Assembly (NCBI GenBank): GCA_014380205.1
Contig: JACMKH010000342.1
Coordinates: forward strand, 1 to 28,442
Direction of reading: 5' to 3'
From: Sphingomonadaceae bacterium
GTDB lineage: Bacteria; Pseudomonadota; Alphaproteobacteria; Sphingomonadales; Sphingomonadaceae
Length of the DNA stretch: 28,442 bases
Shown: one piece after another, positions 22,772-28,442 of the stretch
How the letters are laid out: each line of letters begins with the position of its first letter
Position numbering within the stretch: position 1 is the first letter of the stretch
Position numbers and translations under genes: made by a program
Notes under the pieces: model-generated
Told to the model about the DNA's origin: nothing
The model's database searches: none
What the model saw: only the letters and a program-made list of their open reading frames with translations

Positions 22772-24862
22772 ATGCTAAAGCACCTCGCCGCCGCCCTGCT
22801 CCTCGCCACCGCCGCCACCACCGCGCTCGCCGTCCCCGCCACCGGCCCCGAACGCCATTTTACCGGACGCGACCTGTTTGGGCTCGAGGTCGCCGCCGAT
22901 CCCCAGATCAGCCCCGACGGGCGCTGGATCGCCTATGTCCGCCGCTCGGGCGACATCATGACCGACCGCTTCCGCCCGACCATCTGGCTGATCGACACGC
23001 GCTCGGGCGAGCAGCAGCCGCTGGTCGCGGGGCCGGGATCGCACTTCCAGCCGCGCTGGTCGCCGACCGGCGACCGGCTCGCCTATGTCTCGACAGCGGA
23101 AGGCGACGCCGCGCAGCTCTACGTCCGCTGGATGGCGAGCGGTCAGACCGCGCGGATCACTGGCCTTCCCGATTCGCCCAACGGGATGGAGTGGTCGCCG
23201 GACGGCCGCCAGATCGCCTATGCAATGTTCATCCCCGACGAGGGGCTCAAGCTCGGCGATCCGATGTCGCGCCCCGAGGGCGCGCAATGGGCCGAGCCGC
23301 TTGAGATCATCTCGGCGGTGACCTATCGCGCCGACGGCGCGGGCTATCTGCGCGCGGGCTATGAGCAGCTGTTCGTCGTCCCCGCCGAGGGCGGCGCGCC
23401 GCGCCAGCTGACCTTCGGATCGCTCAACCACGGCGGCCCGATCTCGTGGACCGCCGACGGGGCGAGCCTCGTGTTCAGCGCCAACCGCGCCCCCGACTGG
23501 GAGCGCGATCCGGTCGAGAGCGAGGTTTATGCGCTCGACATGGCGAGCGGCGGGCTCACCGCGCTGACCGATCGCAATGGTCCCGACGCCGCCCCCGCGG
23601 TCTCGCCCGACGGCAGCCGCATCGCCTTCATCGGCTTCGACGACCAGGAGCTCGGCTATCAGAATGTCGAGCTTTACGTGATGAACCGAGACGGCTCGGA
23701 CCGCCGCTCGCTGACCCCCTCGCTCGATCGAAGCGTCGATTCGCTTGAATGGTCGGCGGACAACCGCTCGGTCTATGTCTCCTATGACGATCTTGGCGAG
23801 ACGCGCGTCTCGCGCGTCGGGCTCGACGGCGCGGTGCGGATCGTCGCGGAGGGGCTGAGCGGCTCCGAGCTCGACCGGCCCTACACGGGCGGGAGCTTCA
23901 GCGTCGCGCGCGACGGGACGCTCGCGATCACCAGCGGGAGCGCGACGCGCCCCGCCGAGGTGGTGATGGTGCGCGGCGGCAACCGAAGGCAGCTGACGCG
24001 GCTCAACGAGGATTTGCTTGGGCCCAAGGTGCTCGGCGAGGTCCGCCGGATCGAGACGCCCTCGTCGCACGACGGGCGCGCGATTGAGGCGTGGCTGACG
24101 TTGCCGCCCGACTATGTCGAAGGAACGCGCGTCCCCCTCATCCTCGAGATCCACGGCGGACCATTCGCGGCCTATGGCCCGCATTTCTCGACCGACAACC
24201 AGCTTTACGCCGCTGCGGGCAACGCCGTGCTCTCGGTCAATCCGCGCGGCTCAACCTCCTACGGCGCCACCTTCGCCAACTTCATCCACCACGCCTATCC
24301 GGGCAACGACTATGACGATCTGATGAGCGCGGTCGACGCGGTGATCGCGCAGGGCATCGCCGATCCCGACCATCTCTATGTCACGGGCGGCTCGGGGGGC
24401 GGCGTGCTCACCGCGTGGATCGTCGGCCGCACCAACCGCTTCCAGGCGGCCGCGACGCAAAAGCCCGTGATCGACTGGTCCAGCTTCGCGCTCACCGCCG
24501 ACAATCCGGCCTTCTTCTCGCGCTACTGGTTCGGCGCGATGCCGTGGGAGGCGCATGAGGCGTTCTGGGCGCGCTCGCCGCTGTCGCTCGTCGGCAACGT
24601 CCAGACGCCGACGCTCGTCGTGGTCGGCGCCGAGGATTACCGTACTCCCGTCAGCGAGTCCGAACAATATTATGCCGCGCTCCAGCTGCGCGGTATCCCC
24701 ACCGCGCTCGTCAAAGTGCCCGGCGCGAGCCACGGCAGCATCGCCGCGCGTCCCTCGCAGAGCGCGGCCAAGGCGGCGGCGATTCTGGCGTGGTTCGCTA
24801 GATATCGGGACGGGATGCCCGAGGGAACGGCAGCAGAGACGCCAACACCGACGCAGCCCTGA
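22772..24862 (+). CDS. Secreted S9 family (prolyl oligopeptidase / acylaminoacyl-peptidase type) peptidase
   Basis: This 696-aa protein has a signal peptide (residues 1-20, cleavage after ALA), so it is exported to the periplasm. Residues ~30-410 show WD40/TolB-like propeller repeats ('PQISPDGRWIAYV', 'PRWSPTGDRLAYV', 'MEWSPDGRQIAYA', 'PAVSPDGSRIAFI'). Residues ~420-680 form the alpha/beta hydrolase. The catalytic triad is readable: S541 in GGSGGG, D622 in GAEDYRTP and H654 in GASHG, with the oxyanion HGGP at 461-464. S9 enzymes of this type cut short peptides, often after proline or from the acylated N-terminus. The ribosome site is weak. It ends about 40 bases before the transposon insertion, so the gene is intact. 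Confidence 0.92.
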   Translation: MLKHLAAALLLATAATTALAVPATGPERHFTGRDLFGLEVAADPQISPDGRWIAYVRRSGDIMTDRFRPTIWLIDTRSGEQQPLVAGPGSHFQPRWSPTGDRLAYVSTAEGDAAQLYVRWMASGQTARITGLPDSPNGMEWSPDGRQIAYAMFIPDEGLKLGDPMSRPEGAQWAEPLEIISAVTYRADGAGYLRAGYEQLFVVPAEGGAPRQLTFGSLNHGGPISWTADGASLVFSANRAPDWERDPVESEVYALDMASGGLTALTDRNGPDAAPAVSPDGSRIAFIGFDDQELGYQNVELYVMNRDGSDRRSLTPSLDRSVDSLEWSADNRSVYVSYDDLGETRVSRVGLDGAVRIVAEGLSGSELDRPYTGGSFSVARDGTLAITSGSATRPAEVVMVRGGNRRQLTRLNEDLLGPKVLGEVRRIETPSSHDGRAIEAWLTLPPDYVEGTRVPLILEIHGGPFAAYGPHFSTDNQLYAAAGNAVLSVNPRGSTSYGATFANFIHHAYPGNDYDDLMSAVDAVIAQGIADPDHLYVTGGSGGGVLTAWIVGRTNRFQAAATQKPVIDWSSFALTADNPAFFSRYWFGAMPWEAHEAFWARSPLSLVGNVQTPTLVVVGAEDYRTPVSESEQYYAALQLRGIPTALVKVPGASHGSIAARPSQSAAKAAAILAWFARYRDGMPEGTAAETPTPTQP

Positions 24863-24880
24863 GGCCAGCGTTCCTTCGGT

Positions 24881-24899
24881 CGTCATGCTGAACTTGTTT
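24881..24899. repeat. Left remnant of REP hairpin and target-site copy
   Basis: CGTCATGCTGAACTTGTTT is the first part of a REP unit whose remainder lies at 27758 onward. The last nine bases (24891-24899, AACTTGTTT) are repeated directly at 27758-27766 and are read as the target-site duplication of the inserted element. Confidence 0.7.
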
Positions 24900-24923
24900 G
24901 GGAATTATCCCCTTGCCATACGT
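24900..24923 (+). repeat. Left terminal inverted repeat
   Basis: It begins GGGAATTATCCCC and matches the reverse complement of 27734-27757 at 20 of 24 positions, with mismatches at positions 4, 5, 16 and 17. It contains the -35 box of the likely transposase promoter. Confidence 0.8.
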
Positions 24924-24941
24924 AACGAGATGCCCTATATG
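24913..24941 (+). promoter_or_regulatory. Likely transposase promoter
   Basis: TTGCCA (24913-24918) is followed after 17 bases by TATATG (24936-24941). Transcription from it would begin at or just before the ATG at 24949, so the message could be nearly leaderless. Confidence 0.4.
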
Positions 24942-24948
24942 ATGGGGT

Positions 24949-25848
24949 ATGAACAGGAAGCCCAACACCGTAGCCGCCTTTTTCCGCCAGTTCCCGGACG
25001 ATGAGGCGTGTCTGAACCACCTCTTTGAAATCCGCTTCGGACAGGGCTTTCCCTGCCCATCGTGCGAGCGCCCGTCGCGCTGGTATCGTATCCAAGCCGA
25101 GCGGGCCTATTCCTGCCAGTGGTGCGGCCATCATCTCCATCCCACGGTCGGAACGCCGTTCCAGCAAACGCGCACGTCGCTGCAAATGTGGTTCTACGCG
25201 ATTTTCCTGTTCACCACCACGCGCAACGGCGTCGCGGCGAAGGAATTGGAGCGCCAGCTAGGCGTCACATACAAAACGGCGTGGCGCATGGCCGGGCTCA
25301 TTCGCGAGCATATGGCAATGGTGGACGGCGACGCGCCGATCGGCGGCCCCGGCGCGGTAGTCGAGATTGACGAAACGCTGATCGGCGGTTCGATCAAGGG
25401 CAAGGGTTCCGGATACAAGGGCAACAAAACGTGCGTCGTCGGCATGATGGAGCGCGAAGGCGAGGTCGTCACTAAGGTCGTCAAGAGCCGCCGTCGCGAG
25501 CCGATGCTAGGCGTTATCCACTCGACGGTGCTTCCGGGCTCTACGGTCTGCACAGACGAGTTTGGCAGCTATCGCCAGTTAGACGGTTGCGGCTTCGATC
25601 ACCGCACGGTCAATCACAAGGCTGGGCAATATCACTGCCGCGAAACGGGCGCGGGCGTGAACGCGATGGAAGGTTTCTGGGCGCAGCTCAAACGCTCGAT
25701 CAACGGGACGCACATTCACGTTTCCGGGAAGCACCTCTGGAAATATGCGAAGGAAGCGGAATACCGCTTCAACCGCCGCTCGCGCGCCGAGACAATGCTT
25801 CCGGAGCTTCTTTCGACGTTCGGGCCATTGAGCGAACCGCGCGTTTGA
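24949..25848 (+). CDS. IS1595-family (ISXO2-like) transposase
   Basis: This 299-aa protein has the ISXO2-like layout. An N-terminal zinc ribbon (C36/C39 in CPSC and C56/C59 in CQWC) is followed by a helix-turn-helix-like stretch (GVAAKELERQLGVTYKTAWRM is the region, about residues 94-114). The RNase H-like catalytic core follows, with D141 in VEIDETLIGG, D203 in CTDEFGSY and E241 in NAMEGFWAQLKR. The N-terminus 'AAFFRQFPDDEACLNHLF.IRFG' is the usual start of the family. It catalyses DNA cleavage and strand transfer of the element. The length is normal and no frameshift is seen, so the element may still be active. Its 3' end is overlapped on the opposite strand by a short ORF. Confidence 0.93.
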   Translation: MNRKPNTVAAFFRQFPDDEACLNHLFEIRFGQGFPCPSCERPSRWYRIQAERAYSCQWCGHHLHPTVGTPFQQTRTSLQMWFYAIFLFTTTRNGVAAKELERQLGVTYKTAWRMAGLIREHMAMVDGDAPIGGPGAVVEIDETLIGGSIKGKGSGYKGNKTCVVGMMEREGEVVTKVVKSRRREPMLGVIHSTVLPGSTVCTDEFGSYRQLDGCGFDHRTVNHKAGQYHCRETGAGVNAMEGFWAQLKRSINGTHIHVSGKHLWKYAKEAEYRFNRRSRAETMLPELLSTFGPLSEPRV

Positions 25849-25939
25849 AAGCGTCGGCGTCGCCCTTTGGGTCGCCGGAACGTTCCTTGATGAACTGGTC
25901 TAGCTTGCCCTGCTGACGGGCTTCACGCAGATTGGTCAT
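25769..25939 (-). CDS. 56-aa ORF antisense to the transposase 3' end
   Basis: The frame runs from an ATG (MTNLREARQQGKLDQFIKER...) to TGA and contains the segment DPKGDADAFKRAVRSMA. It overlaps the last 80 bases of the transposase on the opposite strand and overlaps the end of the two-TM gene by 17 bases, so it could be translated from the same message. The composition (charged, helical, no cysteine) looks like a real small protein, not a shadow frame. I have the impression that similar short ORFs accompany ISXO2-like transposases elsewhere, but I cannot check this. Function unknown. Confidence 0.55.
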   Translation of the reverse strand: MTNLREARQQGKLDQFIKERSGDPKGDADAFKRAVRSMARTSKEAPEALSRRASGG

Positions 25940-26321
25940 GGACTAGGCTCACAGGCATTTTGGGACGTGCACGAATTGTGGTCACAAGGTCGCGATGGGT
26001 TCCGCGCCTTCGATATGATAGCCAGCCAGTGACCGCTGCAATAGCGAGGGCGCTAACCGCAACCACAAGGGTTGCGAATCCAACCCCGTCCAGCGGGTTG
26101 GCCCTATCCCCCAGCTTGCCCAACTGCTGAATCGCAGGAACCAAGGAACCTAAGAACGCCCCGATGGCGCACAGGCATATCTCCATCACCGGCTCTTTTT
26201 TCATCTCTCCCAATCCGTCTAATTCCGCATCTGTGATGTAGTGACAAACCGCCTCTGGGGGAAGAGTCACCGTGACGACCTGTGCTCCCTCAGAAACCAA
26301 AAACCGCCCTCGCTCAGTCAC
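25923..26321 (-). CDS. Two-TM hypothetical protein (transposon passenger)
   Basis: This 132-aa protein starts at GTG in a GTGA overlap with the stop of the zinc-ribbon gene, indicating translational coupling. Residues 1-45 are soluble. Two hydrophobic segments follow, at about 46-64 (MEICLCAIGAFLGSLVPA) and 79-102 (VGFATLVVAVSALAIAAVTG), joined by a short charged loop. The tail is basic (SYRRRGTHRD), which suggests cytosolic ends. I recognise no family. It lies in a three-ORF minus-strand group behind the transposase, and the co-translated upstream gene suggests a joint role. Confidence 0.65.
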   Translation of the reverse strand: MTERGRFLVSEGAQVVTVTLPPEAVCHYITDAELDGLGEMKKEPVMEICLCAIGAFLGSLVPAIQQLGKLGDRANPLDGVGFATLVVAVSALAIAAVTGWLSYRRRGTHRDLVTTIRARPKMPVSLVHDQSA

Positions 26322-26638
26322 GCCCCCTCATCCTGCTCAATCGAAAATCCAAGACCTTCAAGCGCGAAAATCTTGGAATACCCGCAATTATCGCAGATAA
26401 TAATTGCGGAAGGAATATAGGCTCCAAGTGTCGGTGCTTCTTGGTTTTCGTCGTCAATATAAAGAATAAGAGGGGAGACGAGGTGCTGATTAAGAATCCA
26501 ATCCTCAGATCCACACATCTCACATTTGCGCTCGCCAAACCTTTCCTCGAAAAGAGCGACCAACCGAGTTACCTGGGCCCGCGTCAGCGACCCCGGAAAC
26601 GGGCGATCCGCCGTTTTATCCCCTTTTTTTGTTGCCAT
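26318..26638 (-). CDS. Zinc-ribbon-like hypothetical protein (transposon passenger)
   Basis: This 106-aa protein has two CxxC pairs, KCEMCG (C39/C42) and CDNCGY (C82/C85), spaced as in a four-cysteine zinc ribbon. A helical N-terminus (SLTRAQVTRLVALFEERFG) precedes them. The ATG has only a weak purine-rich site upstream. Its DNA is AT-richer than the chromosomal genes here, which suggests transfer. It overlaps the two-TM gene by four bases. A regulator or adaptor role is possible, but nothing in the sequence shows DNA binding. Confidence 0.65.
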   Translation of the reverse strand: MATKKGDKTADRPFPGSLTRAQVTRLVALFEERFGERKCEMCGSEDWILNQHLVSPLILYIDDENQEAPTLGAYIPSAIIICDNCGYSKIFALEGLGFSIEQDEGA

Positions 26639-26714
26639 TGTTTCAGAACTATTCTTCTAAGGAGTGGGCCTTGGTCACGCCTTTTCCGCGACCCTCTTTG
26701 AACGCGGGCACCTT

Positions 26715-27626
26715 CTATCCCGTTCCCGTAACCCGATGAAGGTGTATCTCCCTCGGGACCATTTCCAAGCCTACGCGCTCATACAGCACGGTGATGTCAC
26801 CGCGAACGATATCGTTCCCCCAGAGCTCGACGGCACTCACCTCGGGCATCAGTTTCAGCCGTAGCCGCTGATCGTTGATCCCTCTAGGGATCGCTGCCCA
26901 CCCTCTGCCGGCATGGTCGCGATCCTGCGCATGGAGTTCCAGCGTCGCATCAAAGAAATCGCGAGACGGCTTCACGTCCGCCTCATGCTCCACCAGATAA
27001 TCGGCGGGCACATCGCGCACTGTCTCACGTTCAATCCGGCGCTGATTTACCTCTATGGGCGCGCTATCCTGCCGCTTGCTCGGAAGGAAGAAGCGCGATG
27101 TAGCATTAGCCAAGCGTTTCCAAAGCGTGCGATCCCGGTAGCGGTTTTCTAGCAGCTGCCGTATCTGGCGCTGCGTCTTTCCAGTGACGTTCGATAGCTC
27201 TTCGATGAGGCCGTTGAGCTGGCGCTCTGAAGGACCATCATCGGCCTTGCCCAGCACCAATGACTTGATCGCGCCAACCCCATAGAACACGATAACGAGC
27301 GCCAAGACCGTGACGATGGTGTCCATGCTTTCGGGGACCTGCCAGCCGGTCAACGCGGTGATCTGCTCCGTCACCTCCTGCTCCAGGTCTTTCTGGAAGG
27401 CGAGGAACAGCGCGACCAAGTAGATTTCGCGAAGCGGGCTCTCTTGGGCGATCTCTCGCACCCGCACCTCGATGCGCTCGACCTTGAGCCCATCGACGAG
27501 CGACGGCAGCAACCGCGAAACCTCTCCAAGGACCGACTCGACGCCTTGAAGGCTTTCGATGATATCTCGGATGGGAACGGTGTCATCGGTAAGATACCGG
27601 ACACTGAACGGCGTCTCGTGGCGCAT
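26715..27626 (-). CDS. 303-aa membrane-anchored hypothetical protein (transposon passenger)
   Basis: The ATG at 27626 follows a strong GAGGGGAA ribosome site. Residues 1-95 are soluble, with GVESVLGEVSRLLPSLVDG and REIAQESPLREIYLVALFLAF. A hydrophobic segment at about 101-121 (MDTIVTVLALVIVFYGVGAI) is the probable membrane anchor. Residues ~125-303 are soluble and charged, including SNVTGKTQRQIRQLLENRYRDR and a beta-rich end (RLRLKLMPEVSAVELWGNDIVRGDITVLYERVG). I recognise no family and no catalytic motif. It is the largest cargo gene and the nearest to the right end of the element. A sensor or effector linked to the other membrane cargo protein is conceivable but unproven. Confidence 0.7.
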   Translation of the reverse strand: MRHETPFSVRYLTDDTVPIRDIIESLQGVESVLGEVSRLLPSLVDGLKVERIEVRVREIAQESPLREIYLVALFLAFQKDLEQEVTEQITALTGWQVPESMDTIVTVLALVIVFYGVGAIKSLVLGKADDGPSERQLNGLIEELSNVTGKTQRQIRQLLENRYRDRTLWKRLANATSRFFLPSKRQDSAPIEVNQRRIERETVRDVPADYLVEHEADVKPSRDFFDATLELHAQDRDHAGRGWAAIPRGINDQRLRLKLMPEVSAVELWGNDIVRGDITVLYERVGLEMVPREIHLHRVTGTG

Positions 27627-27633
27627 TGATTGT

Positions 27634-27652
27634 TCCCCTCAGCGAAAGGGGA
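27634..27652 (-). promoter_or_regulatory. Hairpin that can mask the ribosome site of the 303-aa gene
   Basis: TCCCCT (27634-27639 on the plus strand) pairs with AGGGGA (27647-27652) across a 7-nt loop. On the minus-strand message the AGGGGA ribosome site lies in the 3' arm. A transcript starting at the local promoter would lack the 5' arm, so only read-through transcripts would be masked. Confidence 0.4.
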
Positions 27653-27678
27653 TATCGCAGAGCCTTGCGCCCTGTCAA
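27650..27678 (-). promoter_or_regulatory. Likely promoter of the 303-aa cargo gene
   Basis: On the minus strand an exact TTGACA (27673-27678) is followed after 17 bases by ATATCC (27650-27655). The start codon lies 24 bases further on. The -10 is imperfect. Confidence 0.45.
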
Positions 27679-27733
27679 AGTCGGGCTGGAACGAGGACAC
27701 GGCCTAAGGTAGCATGGGCCCCCATGCCGATTC

Positions 27734-27757
27734 ACGTATGCGAAGGGGATAAACCCC
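27734..27757 (-). repeat. Right terminal inverted repeat
   Basis: Read on the minus strand it begins GGGGTTTATCCCC and pairs with 24900-24923 at 20 of 24 positions. It is followed immediately by the AACTTGTTT target copy. Confidence 0.8.
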
Positions 27758-27841
27758 AACTTGTTTCAGCATCGATGAGCGCAAGCGTTGCGCGAACAGG
27801 CGATGCAGAGCCAATGGATCCTGAAACAAGTTCAGGATGAC
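27758..27841. repeat. Right part of interrupted REP pair
   Basis: AACTTGTTT plus CAGCAT completes the first hairpin begun at 24881 (ATGCTGAA/TTCAGCAT, 5-nt loop). A second, inverted unit lies at 27818-27838 (ATCCTGAA/TTCAGGAT, 5-nt loop), about 50 bases on. Such paired units are dispersed in sphingomonad genomes (recollection). Before insertion they lay between the convergent S9 peptidase and Sel1 genes, where they could end both transcripts. Confidence 0.65.
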
Positions 27842-27861
27842 GGGCTTGCGGGGGCCGCGAA

Positions 27862-28158
27862 CTACGCCGCGCGCCGCTCCATCCCGCCGAGCCACGCCCG
27901 CGCGGCCTTCTGCGCCTCGGCGATCTCGCGCGCGGTCATCTCTTCGGCGATCTCGGCGCGGCATTGCTGCGCGCGCCCGACGCCGTTGACCGCGGCCAAG
28001 TTGAACCATTTGTGCGCCTCGATCAGATCGATGCCCACGCCGCCGCTCCCCGAAGAGTAAGCGATGCCGAGCTCGTAATAGGCATTGACCCGCCCCTTGG
28101 CCGCGTCGCGCAGCCGGCTTTCGATGAGAAAATTGGCGCTCCTCAGGCTCTGCCCCAT
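27862..28158 (-). CDS. Small Sel1-like repeat protein
   Basis: This is a 98-aa protein from the ATG at 28158 (MGQSLRSANFLIESRLRD), chosen because a GGGGGACAGGGG purine run lies just upstream; an in-frame GTG at 28194 would add 12 residues. It contains one clear Sel1-type helical repeat, 'AYYELGIAYSSGSGGVGIDLIEAHKWFNLAA' in outline (residues ~26-56), followed by a helical tail. Sel1 repeats are TPR-like protein-binding modules. There is no signal peptide. It lies 83 bp downstream of panC on the same strand, and its partner is unknown. Confidence 0.75.
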   Translation of the reverse strand: MGQSLRSANFLIESRLRDAAKGRVNAYYELGIAYSSGSGGVGIDLIEAHKWFNLAAVNGVGRAQQCRAEIAEEMTAREIAEAQKAARAWLGGMERRAA

Positions 28159-28172
28159 GACCCCTGTCCCCC

Positions 28173-28195
28173 TGTGTCGTTCCGACGGCGACACA
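28173..28195 (-). promoter_or_regulatory. Hairpin between panC and the Sel1-like gene
   Basis: A perfect 7-bp stem TGTGTCG/CGACACA with a 9-nt loop lies 15 bases upstream of the Sel1-like start. It could end panC transcription in part or structure the leader. There is no T-tract. Confidence 0.3.
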
Positions 28196-28241
28196 TTCGG
28201 CCGGGCATGGCAAACAATTGGTTAACGGCGATGTCGATTTT

Positions 28242-28442
28242 TCAGCCGGCCGGCGGGACCGCCATATTGTCGATCAGCCGCGTCCGCCCGATCCGCGCCG
28301 CCGCGAGGATGCGCGCGGGGGAAGCGAGGCGGTCGAGCGGCGCGAGCGTTTGGGCGTCGCACAGCACGACATAATCGATTGGGCCGAACCCCGCCTCGAC
28401 GAGGCGCGCTCTCGCACGCGCCAGCGCCATGCCCACGTCGCC
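28242..28442 (-). CDS. panC: Pantothenate synthetase, C-terminal 66 residues only
   Basis: The frame is open to the window edge, so the gene continues beyond it and its start is not visible. The visible tail, with 'GPIDYVVLCDAQTLAPLDR', 'ARILAAARIGRTRLIDN' and a short end, matches the C-terminal domain of PanC. PanC joins pantoate and beta-alanine with ATP to give pantothenate, a coenzyme A precursor. The catalytic N-terminal motifs (HxGH, KMSKS-like) are outside the window, so the call rests on the tail alone. Confidence 0.82.
   Translation of the reverse strand, partial: GDVGMALARARARLVEAGFGPIDYVVLCDAQTLAPLDRLASPARILAAARIGRTRLIDNMAVPPAG

Larger units (their letters stand above)
24900..27757. 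mobile_element. IS1595-family (ISXO2-like) transposon with four passenger ORFs
   Basis: This 2858-bp element is bounded by imperfect 24-bp inverted repeats starting GGG (20 of 24 positions match) and flanked by a 9-bp direct repeat, AACTTGTTT. It carries an ISXO2-like transposase at its left end and four minus-strand ORFs behind it. The IS1595 family is known for 8-bp target duplications, GGG ends and, in some groups, passenger genes. The 9-bp figure may reflect one base of chance identity. Base composition around 26300-26660 is clearly more AT-rich than the chromosome around it, which supports foreign origin of the cargo. All ORFs appear intact. Confidence 0.85.

Noticed and set aside
22775..24184. 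469-codon minus-strand frame opposite the S9 peptidase
   Set aside because: It lies wholly inside a gene with a clear signal peptide, propeller repeats and catalytic triad. The antisense product has no recognisable motif.
26282..26701. Plus-strand 139-codon frame across the cargo region
   Set aside because: It runs opposite the zinc-ribbon gene, whose CxxC pairs and GTGA coupling make it the real frame. The plus frame has no motif or ribosome site.
28206..28230. CtrA-type site near GGTTAACGG upstream of the Sel1-like gene
   Set aside because: Only one TTAA half-site is present; the second, seven bases away, is missing.

Overview
This is a GC-rich window whose gene content points to an alphaproteobacterium, most likely of the Sphingomonadales. 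The pointers are a DivK-like single-domain response regulator, a DUF3572 protein, a COG3146 acyltransferase-like protein, a PanC/Sel1 pair and paired REP hairpins with a CTGAACTTGTTTCAG core. The order-level assignment is inference.

Region 1 (1-18746, all minus strand) is a tandem array of seven large, acidic, almost cysteine-free RTX proteins, called RTX-1 to RTX-7 here in coordinate order. RTX-1 is cut by the window edge. RTX-1, -4, -5, -6 and -7 share an N-terminus beginning MA(T/V)PVEWLGNF and seven repeats that look like the blades of a beta-propeller. RTX-2 and RTX-3 have different N-termini with a PPC-like beta domain. Six of the seven proteins end inside the window, and all six end in a related type I secretion C-terminus (DFIV(I/V)). 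None has a Sec signal, and no ABC exporter genes are present. The genes are separated by GC-rich hairpins and by near-identical spacers of about 285 bp. Five of them carry a conserved stem-loop element roughly 165-205 bp upstream of the start codon. RTX-4/5 and RTX-6/7 look like a duplicated two-gene unit (long-short-long-short), with a central C-terminal segment that follows neighbours instead.

Region 2 (19030-24862) is housekeeping. divK (minus) is divergent from a tightly overlapping plus-strand run: DUF3572, HAD-like hydrolase, RidA family, glycerophosphodiester phosphodiesterase and COG3146 protein. A secreted S9 peptidase follows.

Region 3 (24900-27757) is an IS1595-family (ISXO2-like) element. 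It has 24-bp imperfect terminal inverted repeats and a 9-bp direct repeat at its borders, and it sits inside one hairpin of a REP pair. Besides the transposase it carries four minus-strand passenger genes: a 303-aa one-TM protein, a zinc-ribbon-like protein, a two-TM protein and a 56-aa ORF antisense to the transposase 3' end. None has a function I recognise.

Region 4 (27862-28442, minus) has a small Sel1-like repeat protein and the 3' end of panC. Before the insertion, the REP pair would have separated the convergent S9 peptidase and Sel1 genes. I see no tRNA, rRNA or CRISPR array.
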